From: CAYPGJ01 sp050174775
GTDB taxonomy: Bacteria > Planctomycetota > Phycisphaerae > Phycisphaerales > UBA1924
Length of the DNA: 64,000 nt
NCBI GenBank assembly: GCA_050174775.1
Contig: JBFXJP010000001.1
Span: 992,001-1,056,000 of the forward strand
Direction of reading: 5' to 3'
Shown: positions 50,484-61,776 of the stretch, in pieces
How the letters are laid out: each line of letters opens with the position of its first letter
Numbering within the stretch: the stretch's first letter is position 1
The notes under the pieces: model-generated
The model's input: only the letters and a program-made list of their open reading frames with translations
Told to the model about the DNA's origin: nothing
The model's database searches: none
Program-made: the position numbers and the translations under genes

Positions 50484-52763
50484 ATGCGCTACACGTTGCC
50501 CACCGTTGCCGCATTCGTTGCGACCTCGCTCAGCGGCGCACAACCGGACTGTCCGCGATGGACGCCCTCGGGGCCGTACCCGGGGTTGAACTACCATGTG
50601 AGTGCGCTCACAGCGTGGGACCGGGACGGGGCGGGTCCGGCGTCGCCGCTGCTCGTGGCCGCGGGCGCGTTCACGCACGCTGGTTCGGTCGAGGCACGGA
50701 ACATCGCGGTGTGGGACGGGGCTGTGTGGAGCGCGCTGCCGGGGGGCGCGGCATTCGAGTCTCTGCTCTGGGGCACGAGCTTCTCGCTCGCGCAGTATCG
50801 GTCCGATCTCGTCGTGGGCTCCGGGAACCACTCCATCCCTACGGGCGAGCCGGTGCGCACGATCCTGCGGTTCGATGGCGTCGAGTGGCTTCCGCTCTCG
50901 GAGCAGGATGATCCGCAGGGCGCGTTCCTCTCGCTGGTCGTGGATGGTGACGATCTCTTCGGCGCCGGCGAGTTCAGATACCCATACGCGACCCTCTCGA
51001 CGCACTCCAACCAGGTCGTCCACTTCGACGGCTCCGAATGGAGACAGTTGCCGCTCGGCCATGACGGTGATGGCGTGATCAGGCCTTCGCATCCCATCGT
51101 GATGTACCGGGGCGATCTGATTGCGGCCGCGACCATCGAGCGACCGGGCACGGCGCCGCCCGAATACGGGCTGGCGCGCTGGGACGGGGAGACGTGGACG
51201 TTGCTCCCTGAGACGACCTCGCCGCGGTTCAGTGAGATCCGAGCGATCGCGGCAGATGAGGACAACCTGTACGTGGGCGGCGCGTTTGCCGACGCGATGT
51301 CCTTCAGCCAGCACGCGGTCTCGAAGTGGGACGGGGCGAGTTGGACGACGCTCGGCTCGTCGAACGGCGCATGGGGATCGTCGCTCATGGTCTCGCTGGA
51401 TGTGCTCGATGGGGCGGTGTATGTGTCGGGAGCGCTCCGCGGGGAGGATGGGGACTCGATGCTGTTTCGGTGGGACGGTGAGGAATGGGCCGCGGCGTCG
51501 GGCATCGAGTTCGGGCTCGCTCTGGCCACGGTGGTGTACGACGGACGGCTGGTGATCGGCGGGTATTTCCCCGCGGGCTACACGCCGGCATCGTTCGGAA
51601 ACATCGCGGCGTGGGACAGCACGGGATGGTCGGCGCTCGGAGAGGGGGTGCGCGAATACATCACGGCGTTTGCCGCGTATGACGGCTCGCTGATTGCCGC
51701 GGGCGCGTTCGAAGCCACGGGAACAGAGATTGCGCACCTCGCTCGATGGGACGGCGCACGCTGGACGCCGTACGTCGCGCAGACGGACGGCTTGCCGAAC
51801 GCGATGACGGTGTGGGACGGGGGTCTGGTCGTGCTCGGGGCGTTCGGCGGCTCGCCGGCACGCTACGCCGCACGGTGGGACGGCGCACAGTGGAGCGCGT
51901 TGGATGACGGGTTTGCTCTCGAGGATCCGGACTTCCTCGCGTACCCGCACACGATGACGGTGTGGAACGGCGAGTTGTACGCCTCACGCCAGCTGTATAG
52001 CCAGACGACGGGGCTTGCTCCCGAGCCGCCACTGCCGGGCCTCATGCGATGGACTGGTGAGCGCTGGATGGCTGCGGCGCCGCCGATGACGGAGACGTCA
52101 CGTCCGATCCTGGACATGCTTGCGTACGGCGGGCGGTTGATCGCCATGACGTATGACGACGTGTTCACGTGGGACGGGACGCGCTGGGCGTCGATCATCT
52201 CGGAGCCCGCGTCTCCCAGCAGCCTGTCGGGCTACTTTGTTGATCTCCACGTGCATGACGGCGCGCTGTGGGTCGCCGGCGCAATCGACGCCATTCCGTA
52301 CGCGTCGGTCGCCAAGTGGGATGGGGTGAGTTGGCAGACGCTGCCACCCACACCGTCGATTCATACGGACAATCTGCTCGGCTCATACAACGGCATGCTG
52401 CGGTATGGCGATACGTTGTGGGACGGGCACGCGTGGCGTCCCCTCCCGGTCGGCTTCGACCCGCCGCACATCGCGTTCAATACTTCGCACACGCATGAAG
52501 GCGAGCTGTTCCTCACCGGCACGTTTGTACTGGTCGGCGGACAACCCTCCGCGTATCTCGCCCGCTACCGCAACGCGCTGGGGGACGCGAACAACGATCA
52601 CGCGACCAACTTCCTCGATCTCGTGCTGGTGCTGGGCAACTACGCGCGGGCGGGTGAGCCGGGGTCGATCCCCGGGGACTGCAACAACGACGGGGTGGTG
52701 GACATGAGGGACCTGAACGACGTGCTCTCGGCGTTCGGGCAGGCGTGTCCCCCGCCGATGTGA
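50484..52763 (+). CDS. Secreted WDG-repeat (propeller-like) protein with dockerin-like C-terminus
   Basis: A 759-residue exported protein. ATG 50484 (MRYTLPTVAAFVATSLSGAQ) starts a signal peptide. The body has about a dozen repeats built around WDGxxW or WDGxxWxxL (AVWDGAVWSALPGG, SKWDGASWTTLGSS, FRWDGEEWAAASG, AAWDSTGWSALGEG, ARWDGARWTPY, AKWDGVSWQTLPP), spaced about 45-60 residues, with YDGxLIxxG segments between. This suits beta-propellers. The end has two calcium-loop-like motifs, GDANNDHATNFLDLVLVLGN and GDCNNDGVVDMRDLNDVLSA, which resemble dockerin type I repeats found on many planctomycete surface proteins. The function is likely extracellular, structural or adhesive. Confidence 0.8.
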   Translation: MRYTLPTVAAFVATSLSGAQPDCPRWTPSGPYPGLNYHVSALTAWDRDGAGPASPLLVAAGAFTHAGSVEARNIAVWDGAVWSALPGGAAFESLLWGTSFSLAQYRSDLVVGSGNHSIPTGEPVRTILRFDGVEWLPLSEQDDPQGAFLSLVVDGDDLFGAGEFRYPYATLSTHSNQVVHFDGSEWRQLPLGHDGDGVIRPSHPIVMYRGDLIAAATIERPGTAPPEYGLARWDGETWTLLPETTSPRFSEIRAIAADEDNLYVGGAFADAMSFSQHAVSKWDGASWTTLGSSNGAWGSSLMVSLDVLDGAVYVSGALRGEDGDSMLFRWDGEEWAAASGIEFGLALATVVYDGRLVIGGYFPAGYTPASFGNIAAWDSTGWSALGEGVREYITAFAAYDGSLIAAGAFEATGTEIAHLARWDGARWTPYVAQTDGLPNAMTVWDGGLVVLGAFGGSPARYAARWDGAQWSALDDGFALEDPDFLAYPHTMTVWNGELYASRQLYSQTTGLAPEPPLPGLMRWTGERWMAAAPPMTETSRPILDMLAYGGRLIAMTYDDVFTWDGTRWASIISEPASPSSLSGYFVDLHVHDGALWVAGAIDAIPYASVAKWDGVSWQTLPPTPSIHTDNLLGSYNGMLRYGDTLWDGHAWRPLPVGFDPPHIAFNTSHTHEGELFLTGTFVLVGGQPSAYLARYRNALGDANNDHATNFLDLVLVLGNYARAGEPGSIPGDCNNDGVVDMRDLNDVLSAFGQACPPPM

Positions 52764-52862
52764 GGCCTCACCCACGCTGAGGGCCGGTCAGGGCGGGTCC
52801 GGGCCCGGCCGGAGCTCGCATTCTTTGTTCGGGGGGCGTTTCCCCTCCCGCCGGACCGGTGG

Positions 52863-52868
52863 TATGCT
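52863..52868 (+). promoter_or_regulatory. Candidate extended -10 (TGGTATGCT) of csrA
   Basis: TATGCT with a TGG just upstream lies 68 nt before the csrA ATG. The leader contains an AGGAG ribosome site. Confidence 0.4.
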
Positions 52869-52936
52869 CCGGGGTGGTGGGAAATCCGCGGCGCCACGGC
52901 TTCACCCGGCGCGCGGCATGGTCAGGAGAGGACCGG

Positions 52937-53161
52937 ATGCTGGTCATCACGCGGAGAGAGGGCGAAGAAGTCGTCATCGGCGACCCCCGCAACCCCACGG
53001 GCATCGTGCGCATTGTCGGCATCAAGGGCGATCGCGTCCGCATCGCGTTCGAGTTCCCGCGTGACATCCAGGTCCACCGTCGTGAGGTCGCCGAGGCCAT
53101 CGCCTCCGAGCCGCCGCAGGTGATCGCGAAGATCACGCTCGCGGCCGGTCAGCCCTCCTGA
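52937..53161 (+). CDS. csrA: Carbon storage regulator CsrA
   Basis: CsrA is a small dimeric RNA-binding protein that blocks or exposes ribosome sites by binding GGA motifs. The 74-residue product starts MLVITRREGEEVVIGD and contains RIVGIKGDRVRIAFEFPRDI and VHRREVAEAI, a full CsrA fold with conserved Arg44-equivalent in VHRREV. ATG 52937 has AGGAG 8 nt upstream; a longer in-frame start at 52859 is not needed. The insertion DPRNPTG in the first loop is longer than in E. coli. In many bacteria csrA lies with flagellar genes; here it does not. The last 13 bp overlap the convergent CDGSH gene. Confidence 0.94.
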   Translation: MLVITRREGEEVVIGDPRNPTGIVRIVGIKGDRVRIAFEFPRDIQVHRREVAEAIASEPPQVIAKITLAAGQPS

Positions 53162-53361
53162 GCGTCGTCCCGCTCCTCGATCACCTTGCGGTCCTTGTCG
53201 TAGACGTAGAGGCGTCCTTCTTTCTCGTCGACGCAGGATTTGTGCGCGCCGTCACAGAAGGGGAATTTCTGGGAGAGGCCGCAGGCGCAGATGGAGATCA
53301 CCGACTCCTGCGGCTCGATCTTGATCGGACGGGTGAGGGTGTGGCGGACGAGTCGGGCCAT
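53149..53361 (-). CDS. CDGSH iron-sulfur domain protein
   Basis: A 70-residue protein of the CDGSH family, which binds a 2Fe-2S cluster with three Cys and one His. Ligands are Cys25 and Cys27 in ICACGLS, Cys36 and His40 in FPFCDGAHK, a CDGAH form of the motif. The usual family sequence is CxCxxSxxxPxCDGSH. The protein is compact and cytoplasmic; roles include redox or cluster transfer. TAGACT lies 6 nt before ATG 53361, with no ribosome site, so the message is likely leaderless. The 3' end overlaps csrA by 13 bp. Confidence 0.9.
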   Translation of the reverse strand: MARLVRHTLTRPIKIEPQESVISICACGLSQKFPFCDGAHKSCVDEKEGRLYVYDKDRKVIEERDDAQEG

Positions 53362-53367
53362 GACTCG

Positions 53368-53373
53368 AGTCTA
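53368..53373 (-). promoter_or_regulatory. -10-like hexamer TAGACT of the CDGSH gene
   Basis: Minus-strand TAGACT ends 6 nt before ATG 53361, in the 14-bp gap after the moxR stop. Confidence 0.45.
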
Positions 53374-53375
53374 CC

Positions 53376-54359
53376 TCACGCGGGGCTGTCGACGGACTGG
53401 AGGATGTTCTCGAGCACGCGGCGCGCCGCGCCCGTCCGCCCGTTGTAGACGTGCCCGCGCGCCACGAGCCGGTGCGCGACCACGGCCTGCACGTTGGAGT
53501 AGATGTCCTCGGGGATGCAGTACTCGCGCCCCGCGACCACGGCCGTGGCGCGTGCGGCCTGCCCGAGCGCGAGGGCGCCGCGGGGCGAGAGGCCGATCTG
53601 CAGCTCGGCGTGATTGCGCGTGGCGGTGGCGATCTCGATGATGTAATCGATGAGGGAGCGATCGAGCCGGCAGGCGTCGACGCGCGCCTGCAGCGCGAGC
53701 ACCTCGTCGCGCGTGAGGACGGGGGCGAGATTGCGCAGGCCCGCGTGCGCGCCGGTGGCGCCCTGCGGCGCGCCGTTCGCCTTCTCGGCGTGCGGGAGGC
53801 TGCCCGGGCGCTGCTCGAGGATGCGCGCCTCTTCCTCGGCGGAGGGATAGCCCAGATGGATGCGCATCAGAAAGCGGTCGAGCTGCGATTCGGGCAGCGG
53901 GTAGGCGCCCTCGAACTCGGCCGGGTTCTGCGTGGCGATGACCATGAAGGGCTGGTCGAGGGCGATCACGCGCCCGTCCACGGAGACGGAGGCCTCGTTC
54001 ATGGCCTCGAGCATGGCGGACTGCGTGCGCGGGGTGGTGCGGTTGATCTCGTCCGCAAGGACAACGTTGGCGAAGATCGGCCCGCGTTTGAGCTCGAAGC
54101 GGCCGGAGTCCCGGTCGTAGACGGAGACGCCCAGCACGTCGGAGGGGAGCATGTCGGGGGTGAGTTGGAGACGGGAGAAGGAGCAGTCGAGGGAGCGCGC
54201 GAGGGCCGTGGCGAGGACGGTCTTGCCGACGCCGGGGACGTCCTCGATGAGGACGTGCCCGCGGGCGAGGAGGCAGGTGATGACGCGGTCGACCGCGTCG
54301 TCGTGGCCGAAGAAGGCCCGGCGGATGTTGTCGCGCAGCCTGTTGATGGCGTCGAGCAT
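53376..54359 (-). CDS. MoxR-family AAA+ ATPase
   Basis: MoxR ATPases act as chaperones for enzyme maturation and are often linked to DUF58 and von Willebrand A proteins. The 327-residue product has Walker A in IEDVPGVGKTVLATALA (43-48), Walker B and sensor in NVVLADEINRTTPRTQSAML, the MoxR-specific DLLPSD-like DMLPSDVLGVS, and ATQNPAEFEGAYPLPESQLD near the centre. The lid domain ends with GLSPRGALALGQAARATA. TATCCT lies 12 nt upstream of ATG 54359. The DUF58 gene expected next is absent: the CDGSH gene follows, and the gene upstream is divergent. Confidence 0.9.
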   Translation of the reverse strand: MLDAINRLRDNIRRAFFGHDDAVDRVITCLLARGHVLIEDVPGVGKTVLATALARSLDCSFSRLQLTPDMLPSDVLGVSVYDRDSGRFELKRGPIFANVVLADEINRTTPRTQSAMLEAMNEASVSVDGRVIALDQPFMVIATQNPAEFEGAYPLPESQLDRFLMRIHLGYPSAEEEARILEQRPGSLPHAEKANGAPQGATGAHAGLRNLAPVLTRDEVLALQARVDACRLDRSLIDYIIEIATATRNHAELQIGLSPRGALALGQAARATAVVAGREYCIPEDIYSNVQAVVAHRLVARGHVYNGRTGAARRVLENILQSVDSPA

Positions 54360-54371
54360 GGTGTTCGCGAG

Positions 54372-54377
54372 AGGATA
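54372..54377 (-). promoter_or_regulatory. -10-like hexamer TATCCT of moxR
   Basis: Minus-strand TATCCT ends 12 nt before the moxR ATG. The predicted leader is only a few bases. Confidence 0.35.
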
Positions 54378-54450
54378 CGGGGCAACGGGGGGAAGCGTTG
54401 CGTGGTCGGAAACGAAGTTATCGGCGTGTGTTCGGGCGCGAAGGTTGGGT

Positions 54451-54456
54451 TAGACT
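54451..54456 (+). promoter_or_regulatory. -10-like hexamer TAGACT of the zinc-ribbon membrane protein gene
   Basis: TAGACT ends 8 nt before GTG 54465. It is identical to the hexamer of the CDGSH gene and supports the GTG start. Confidence 0.4.
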
Positions 54457-54464
54457 CGTCCGGC

Positions 54465-55427
54465 GTGCCCAGCGAACCCAGCCCACATCCCGAAGATCCG
54501 TTGCAGGGGAGGGGCACATCTTCGAGCGGCGCGCCGGAGCAGCTCGGGCTCCTGCTCGGCGGGAAGCTCCTCTGTGTGGGGTGCGGCTACAACCTGCAGG
54601 GCGTTTCGATCCGTGGTGTGTGCCCGGAGTGCGGGCTCGCGGTGCGCGGCACGATTCTCGCCACCGTCGATCCGAGCGCGGACGAGCTGCAGCCGATGCC
54701 GGCGCCGCTGCTGACGGCCGCGGGGCTGATCGCGTGGTCGCTCGGCGCGATCATCGGCGTGCTTTTCTCGTGGATCCCGCGGATTCTCGACGTGCTCGAG
54801 CGCGTGGGCTGGGGCGGGACACGGTTCATCCGCACGCCGGAGTGGATCGGTGAGGCCACGTTCGGCGCGATCTGCGTCTCGGCGATCGGCTCGCTCGCGC
54901 TGCTGCGCCCGACACGCAACACGAAATGGTGGGGCACGGCGCTCGCGCTCGTCTCGTTCGCCGCATACGCGCCGCTCGCGTACGCCGTGTGGCGCATCCA
55001 GGAAGTGATCGACCCCGGCTCGGCGCCGCCCTACCTCGTCGGCGGGCCGCAACCGGACCGCCTGATGATGCGGGCCATGCTCAACGGCTCACTGTTGGTG
55101 ATCCTGCTGGGCCTGCGCGCGAATGCGCGCGTGCTGGTGGAGCGCAGCCTTGCGCTGCGGACGGGGCGGGTGGACCGACAGACGATCCTGGCTATGGCGT
55201 TGGTTGTGGTGGTGGCGGGGGCTGGGGACGGACTCTGGGGGTGGTCGGTGTTCGCGGCGCCGAGCATGCAGGACATCCTGCAAGACTCCGGGAGCGTGCT
55301 GGTGGCCGTGGGCTCACTCCTGTTCACGATGGGGGTGGCGAGCGGTGTGCAGGACAGCATCCGGATCGCGCGGGCGATCCTGTCCCCGGCGCCGGGGCTG
55401 CGTCAGGTGCTGCGCGGGAGCGCGTGA
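54465..55427 (+). CDS. Zinc-ribbon membrane protein, planctomycete type
   Basis: A 320-residue protein starting at GTG 54465 (MPSEPSPHPED), the first start clear of the divergent moxR gene and 8 nt after TAGACT. Residues 37-56 are a zinc ribbon: CVGCGYNLQG, then CPECGLAVRG, a form common at the N-terminus of planctomycete membrane proteins. Six or so membrane helices follow (about 83-103, 130-146, 155-173, 205-221, 242-262, 275-295). The substrate or partner is unknown. It is 231 bp upstream of the chaperonin operon and has no link to it that I can see. Confidence 0.7.
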   Translation: MPSEPSPHPEDPLQGRGTSSSGAPEQLGLLLGGKLLCVGCGYNLQGVSIRGVCPECGLAVRGTILATVDPSADELQPMPAPLLTAAGLIAWSLGAIIGVLFSWIPRILDVLERVGWGGTRFIRTPEWIGEATFGAICVSAIGSLALLRPTRNTKWWGTALALVSFAAYAPLAYAVWRIQEVIDPGSAPPYLVGGPQPDRLMMRAMLNGSLLVILLGLRANARVLVERSLALRTGRVDRQTILAMALVVVVAGAGDGLWGWSVFAAPSMQDILQDSGSVLVAVGSLLFTMGVASGVQDSIRIARAILSPAPGLRQVLRGSA

Positions 55428-55658
55428 CCGTCTGCCAAAGCGGCAGGGATTCCGGGCCGGGGTGCTGCCGAGAGGCGTGATCCGGGGGCGAAACGCGGCC
55501 ATACACCCAACAGAACAAGGGTTTCCGCGCGTCGGGGGGCGGGATTTTGTGTGTGCCGGCTGGCATCGGGCTTGCCCACGGCAGAGGGCTGCGGTGTCGG
55601 TGCTTCCGCGTCGCGGCCCCCACTTTCCTCTGAAGACCTTTCTGGAGAAGGAACCTCA

Positions 55659-57392
<1,734 letters not shown>

Positions 57393-57446
57393 ACCCGCGG
57401 TAGCGCACGCACTTCAACCAAGCAGATACACACGGAGCACATACAC

Positions 57447-57734
57447 ATGGCCGTCAAGCCTCTGGAAGATCGGATCGTCATCAAGCCTGCCGAGCAGGAG
57501 AGCAAGACCGCGTCGGGCATCTATCTGCCCGAGAGCAGCAAGGAGCGTCCGGTGCGCGGCAGCGTGATCGCCGTGGGCCCCGGCAAGCGCCTCAAGAACG
57601 GCAACGTCGTCCAGCCCTCCGTCAAGAAGGGCGACACCGTCGTGTACGGCAAGTACGCGGGCAGCGAGATCGAGATCAAGGGCGAGCAGCACCTGATCCT
57701 GCGCGAGAGCGAGATCCTCGGGATCGTGGAATAG
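57447..57734 (+). CDS. groS: Co-chaperonin GroES
   Basis: GroES caps the GroEL ring. The 95-residue product has the family start VKPLEDRIVIKPAEQESKTA, mobile loop SGIYLPESSKERPVRG, and VIAVGPGKRLKNGNVV, KKGDTVVYGKYAGSEI and LRESEILGIVE. Length and motifs are standard. It lies between two groEL genes: 54 bp after the first and 142 bp before the second. The second gap contains a short direct repeat, GCACTAGG twice, of no known role. Confidence 0.97.
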   Translation: MAVKPLEDRIVIKPAEQESKTASGIYLPESSKERPVRGSVIAVGPGKRLKNGNVVQPSVKKGDTVVYGKYAGSEIEIKGEQHLILRESEILGIVE

Positions 57735-57876
57735 GCCGAGACCGGCAGAAATGCCAAGGGCACTAGGCACTAGGCATCAGGAAGAGACCAAGAGGCCGGG
57801 CCGGAAGCGGCGCGCGGCACGCACGAAGAACCATTCACCCAGCGCTCCACGGGCGCTTCTGAGGTAGATCACACCG

Positions 57877-59490
<1,614 letters not shown>

Positions 59491-59549
59491 ACGACGTGAT
59501 GGGGAGATCACGCATGGACGCTGGAGGCGAGAGCCGATAGGAGATCGAC

Positions 59550-59586
59550 GGGCCCGCGCCGGGGAACCGACGCGGGTCCGGTTTTT
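59550..59586 (+). terminator. Rho-independent terminator after the groEL operon
   Basis: A 9-bp stem GGGCCCGCG/CGCGGGTCC (one G-T pair) with a 12-nt loop is followed by GGTTTTTG. It separates groL2 from dnaJ. Confidence 0.8.
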
Positions 59587-59597
59587 GAAAGGACGGC

Positions 59598-60761
59598 ATG
59601 CCCACCACGCGCGACTATTACGAGGTGCTCGGCGTCGAACGCAGCGCGGACGGCGAGGAGATCAAGCGCGCGTACCGCCGTCTGGCCATGAAGTATCACC
59701 CGGACCGCAACCCGGGCGATAAGGACGCCGAAGCCAAGTTCAAGGAGTGCGCCGAGGCCTACGAGGCCCTCTCCGACGAGCAGCGCCGCGCCATCTACGA
59801 CCGTCACGGCCACGAGGGCCTCCGCTCCCAGGGCGGCTTCGCAGGCCACGACTTCTCGCGCATGCGCGTCGACGACATCTTCTCGATGTTCAACGAGATC
59901 TTCGGCGGCATGGGCGGCGGCTTCCAGCCCGGCGGCGCCCGCGCACGGCGCGGGGTCGCGCGCGGCTACGACCTCGAGACCGAAGTCGTCATCGACCTTG
60001 CCGACGTCGTCACCGGCTGCGAGCGCGACGTCGAGTTCTCGCGCCTCGACGTCTGCAACACCTGCACCGGCACCGGCGCCAAAGCGGGCAGCAAGCCCGC
60101 CAAGTGCGAAACGTGCGGCGGGCAGGGCAACGTCGTCCAGACCGGCCTGGGCGGCATGTTCCGCATGCAGACCACCTGCCCCCATTGCGGCGGGCGGGGC
60201 CAGGTCGTGAAGGACAAGTGCGCCGATTGCTCAGGGCGCGGACGCACGCCCGTGAAGCGCAAGCTCAAGGTCAAGATCCCCGCCGGCATCCACGACCAGC
60301 AGGCCGTGCGCATCCAGAGCGAGGGCGAGCCGCCCGGCCCCGAGGTCTCTCCCGACGGCTCGGGCGTGAAGGGCGATCTGCACGTCGTGGTGCGCGTGCG
60401 CGAGGACGACCGCTTCCAGCGCGACGGCGACAACCTCGTCGCCGCCCTGCCCATCACGTACACCCAGGCCGCGCTCGGCGCCCACATGGAACTCGAGACG
60501 CTCGACGGCCCCGCCTCCCTCGAAGTCCCGCGCGGCACGCAGCACGGCAAGGTGCTCCGTGTCGCCGGCGCGGGGCTCCCCAACCTCCGGGGCGGCCGGC
60601 GCGGCGATCTCATCGCCGTGGTCGAGGTCGTCGTGCCCAAAAAGCTCACGACCAGGCAAGAAGAGTTGCTCCGCCAGCTCGCCGAGACCGAGGAGAGCGC
60701 GGTGTCGGACAAGGGAAGCGGCAGCGTGTGGCGGAAGATCCGCGACGCCATCGGCGGCTGA
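59598..60761 (+). CDS. dnaJ: Chaperone DnaJ
   Basis: DnaJ delivers unfolded proteins to DnaK and stimulates its ATPase. The 387-residue product has the J domain with HPD (MKYHPDRNPGD) at about 32-37, a Gly/Phe region (FGGMGGGFQPGG), and four zinc repeats: CNTCTGTG, CETCGGQG, CPHCGGRG and CADCSGRG. The C-terminal substrate and dimerisation domains follow (KVKIPAGIHDQQAVRIQSEG, and LVAALPITYTQAALGA with EVPRGTQHGKVLRV). ATG 59598 has AAAGGA 6 nt upstream. It lies 12 bp after a terminator and 11 bp before grpE, so dnaJ-grpE-fmdB may be transcribed together. dnaK is not in the window. Confidence 0.96.
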   Translation: MPTTRDYYEVLGVERSADGEEIKRAYRRLAMKYHPDRNPGDKDAEAKFKECAEAYEALSDEQRRAIYDRHGHEGLRSQGGFAGHDFSRMRVDDIFSMFNEIFGGMGGGFQPGGARARRGVARGYDLETEVVIDLADVVTGCERDVEFSRLDVCNTCTGTGAKAGSKPAKCETCGGQGNVVQTGLGGMFRMQTTCPHCGGRGQVVKDKCADCSGRGRTPVKRKLKVKIPAGIHDQQAVRIQSEGEPPGPEVSPDGSGVKGDLHVVVRVREDDRFQRDGDNLVAALPITYTQAALGAHMELETLDGPASLEVPRGTQHGKVLRVAGAGLPNLRGGRRGDLIAVVEVVVPKKLTTRQEELLRQLAETEESAVSDKGSGSVWRKIRDAIGG

Positions 60762-60772
60762 AGACGCATCAC

Positions 60773-61354
60773 ATGATGAGACGACGCATGACGAGAGAGA
60801 AGAAGGACATGCCGGAGCACGAAGCGCAGCGCGAGGAGCACGCGGGCTGCTGCGGCGGCGAACACGCCGAGGGCTGCGGCTCGGAGTCGGACAACGAGCT
60901 CGACGCCCTGCGCGCCGAGCGCGACGACCTCGACTCCAAATACCGACGCACCCTCGCCGACTTTCAGAACTACCAGCGCCGCTCCCTCCAGAACGAGCGC
61001 GAGGCGCGCGAGCGCGGCATGGAGGCCGTCGTCGAGAGCGTCATCCTCTCCCTCGACCACTTCGAGAAGGCCCTCAGCCACGACGTCTCGAAGATGACCG
61101 CCGAGCAGCTCGTCAAGGGCGTTCAGCTCATCCACGACGAGCTCGTGAAGGCCCTCGCGCGTCACGGCGCCGGCATCATCGAGCCCGCCGTCAACGAAGA
61201 GTTCGACCCCATGCGCCACCAGGCCGTGGCCCAACGCGCAAGCGACGGCGTCGATCCCGGCCACGTCGTGCAGTCCCTGCAGCGCGGCTACACGCTCGGG
61301 GAGCGCGTGATCCGCCCCGCCATGGTCGTTGTGGCCCCGAACGAAGGAGCCTGA
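60773..61354 (+). CDS. grpE: Nucleotide exchange factor GrpE
   Basis: GrpE releases ADP from DnaK. The product is up to 193 residues, starting at ATG 60773; ATG 60788 or 60809 (MPEHEAQREEHAG, with GAAGGA close by) are possible starts. The central helix is LDALRAERDDLDSKYRRTLA, continued by DFQNYQRRSLQNEREARER, the family's long coiled coil. LDHFEKALSHDVSKMTAEQL, FDPMRHQAVAQ and GYTLGERVIRPAMVVVA give the C-terminal beta domain. The N-terminal extension holds a CCGGEHAEGC stretch with four Cys/His. It sits 11 bp after dnaJ and 3 bp before the FmdB-type gene. Confidence 0.94.
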   Translation: MMRRRMTREKKDMPEHEAQREEHAGCCGGEHAEGCGSESDNELDALRAERDDLDSKYRRTLADFQNYQRRSLQNEREARERGMEAVVESVILSLDHFEKALSHDVSKMTAEQLVKGVQLIHDELVKALARHGAGIIEPAVNEEFDPMRHQAVAQRASDGVDPGHVVQSLQRGYTLGERVIRPAMVVVAPNEGA

Positions 61355-61357
61355 CCC

Positions 61358-61696
61358 GTGCCCACCTACGAGTACCGCTGCAACGCCTGCAAGCACGAGT
61401 TCGAGCAGTTCCAGTCCATGACGGCCAAGCCCGTCAAGAAGTGCCCGGAGTGCGGGAAGAACCAGGTCGAGCGCCTCATCGGCCTCGGCGCCGGCGTCCT
61501 CTTCAAGGGCTCCGGCTTCTACGAGACCGACTACCGAAGCGACTCCTACAAGAAGGCCGCGGCCTCCGACTCCAAGCCCTCCTCAGGCGGTGATTCGAGC
61601 GCGTCGTCCTCCGGCGCCTGCTGCCCCTGCGGCAAGAAGAGCGCGAGCGAGTGCGCCTCCGGCGCCTCCAAGACCAAGTCGAAGAAAGACGCCTGA
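61358..61696 (+). CDS. FmdB-type zinc-ribbon protein
   Basis: A 112-residue protein starting at GTG 61358, 3 bp after grpE. The zinc ribbon is standard for the FmdB family: MPTYEYRCNACKHEFEQFQS with Cys8 and Cys11, then CPECGKN with Cys29 and Cys32. PRVERLIG-like VERLIGLGAGVLFKGSGFYETDY follows. The C-terminal 40 residues are Ser/Lys/Cys-rich low complexity (SGACCPCGKKSASEC). FmdB proteins are widespread, with a suggested regulatory or metal role that is not established. It is part of the dnaJ-grpE unit by position. Confidence 0.87.
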   Translation: MPTYEYRCNACKHEFEQFQSMTAKPVKKCPECGKNQVERLIGLGAGVLFKGSGFYETDYRSDSYKKAAASDSKPSSGGDSSASSSGACCPCGKKSASECASGASKTKSKKDA

Positions 61697-61776
61697 CCGC
61701 CCCGTCCGAGCCGTCTGCTATCGTGGAACCCCGCGCTCCATGCGGCGCGACCTACCCCCCAGGAGACACGCGCCCC

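Noticed and set aside
55428..55658. CIRCE element (HrcA site) before groL1
   Set aside because: No TTAGCACTC ... GAGTGCTAA dyad is present; only a small TGCC/GGCA hairpin near the start of the gap.
57755..57780. Short direct repeat GCACTAGG in the groS-groL2 gap as a mobile or CRISPR-like repeat
   Set aside because: Only two tandem 8-bp copies plus a degenerate third, with no flanking duplication or spacers.
61700..61776. Cobalamin riboswitch before the B12-binding/MeaB gene
   Set aside because: The gap is only 80 bp and lacks a B12-box sequence or the expected long structured leader.
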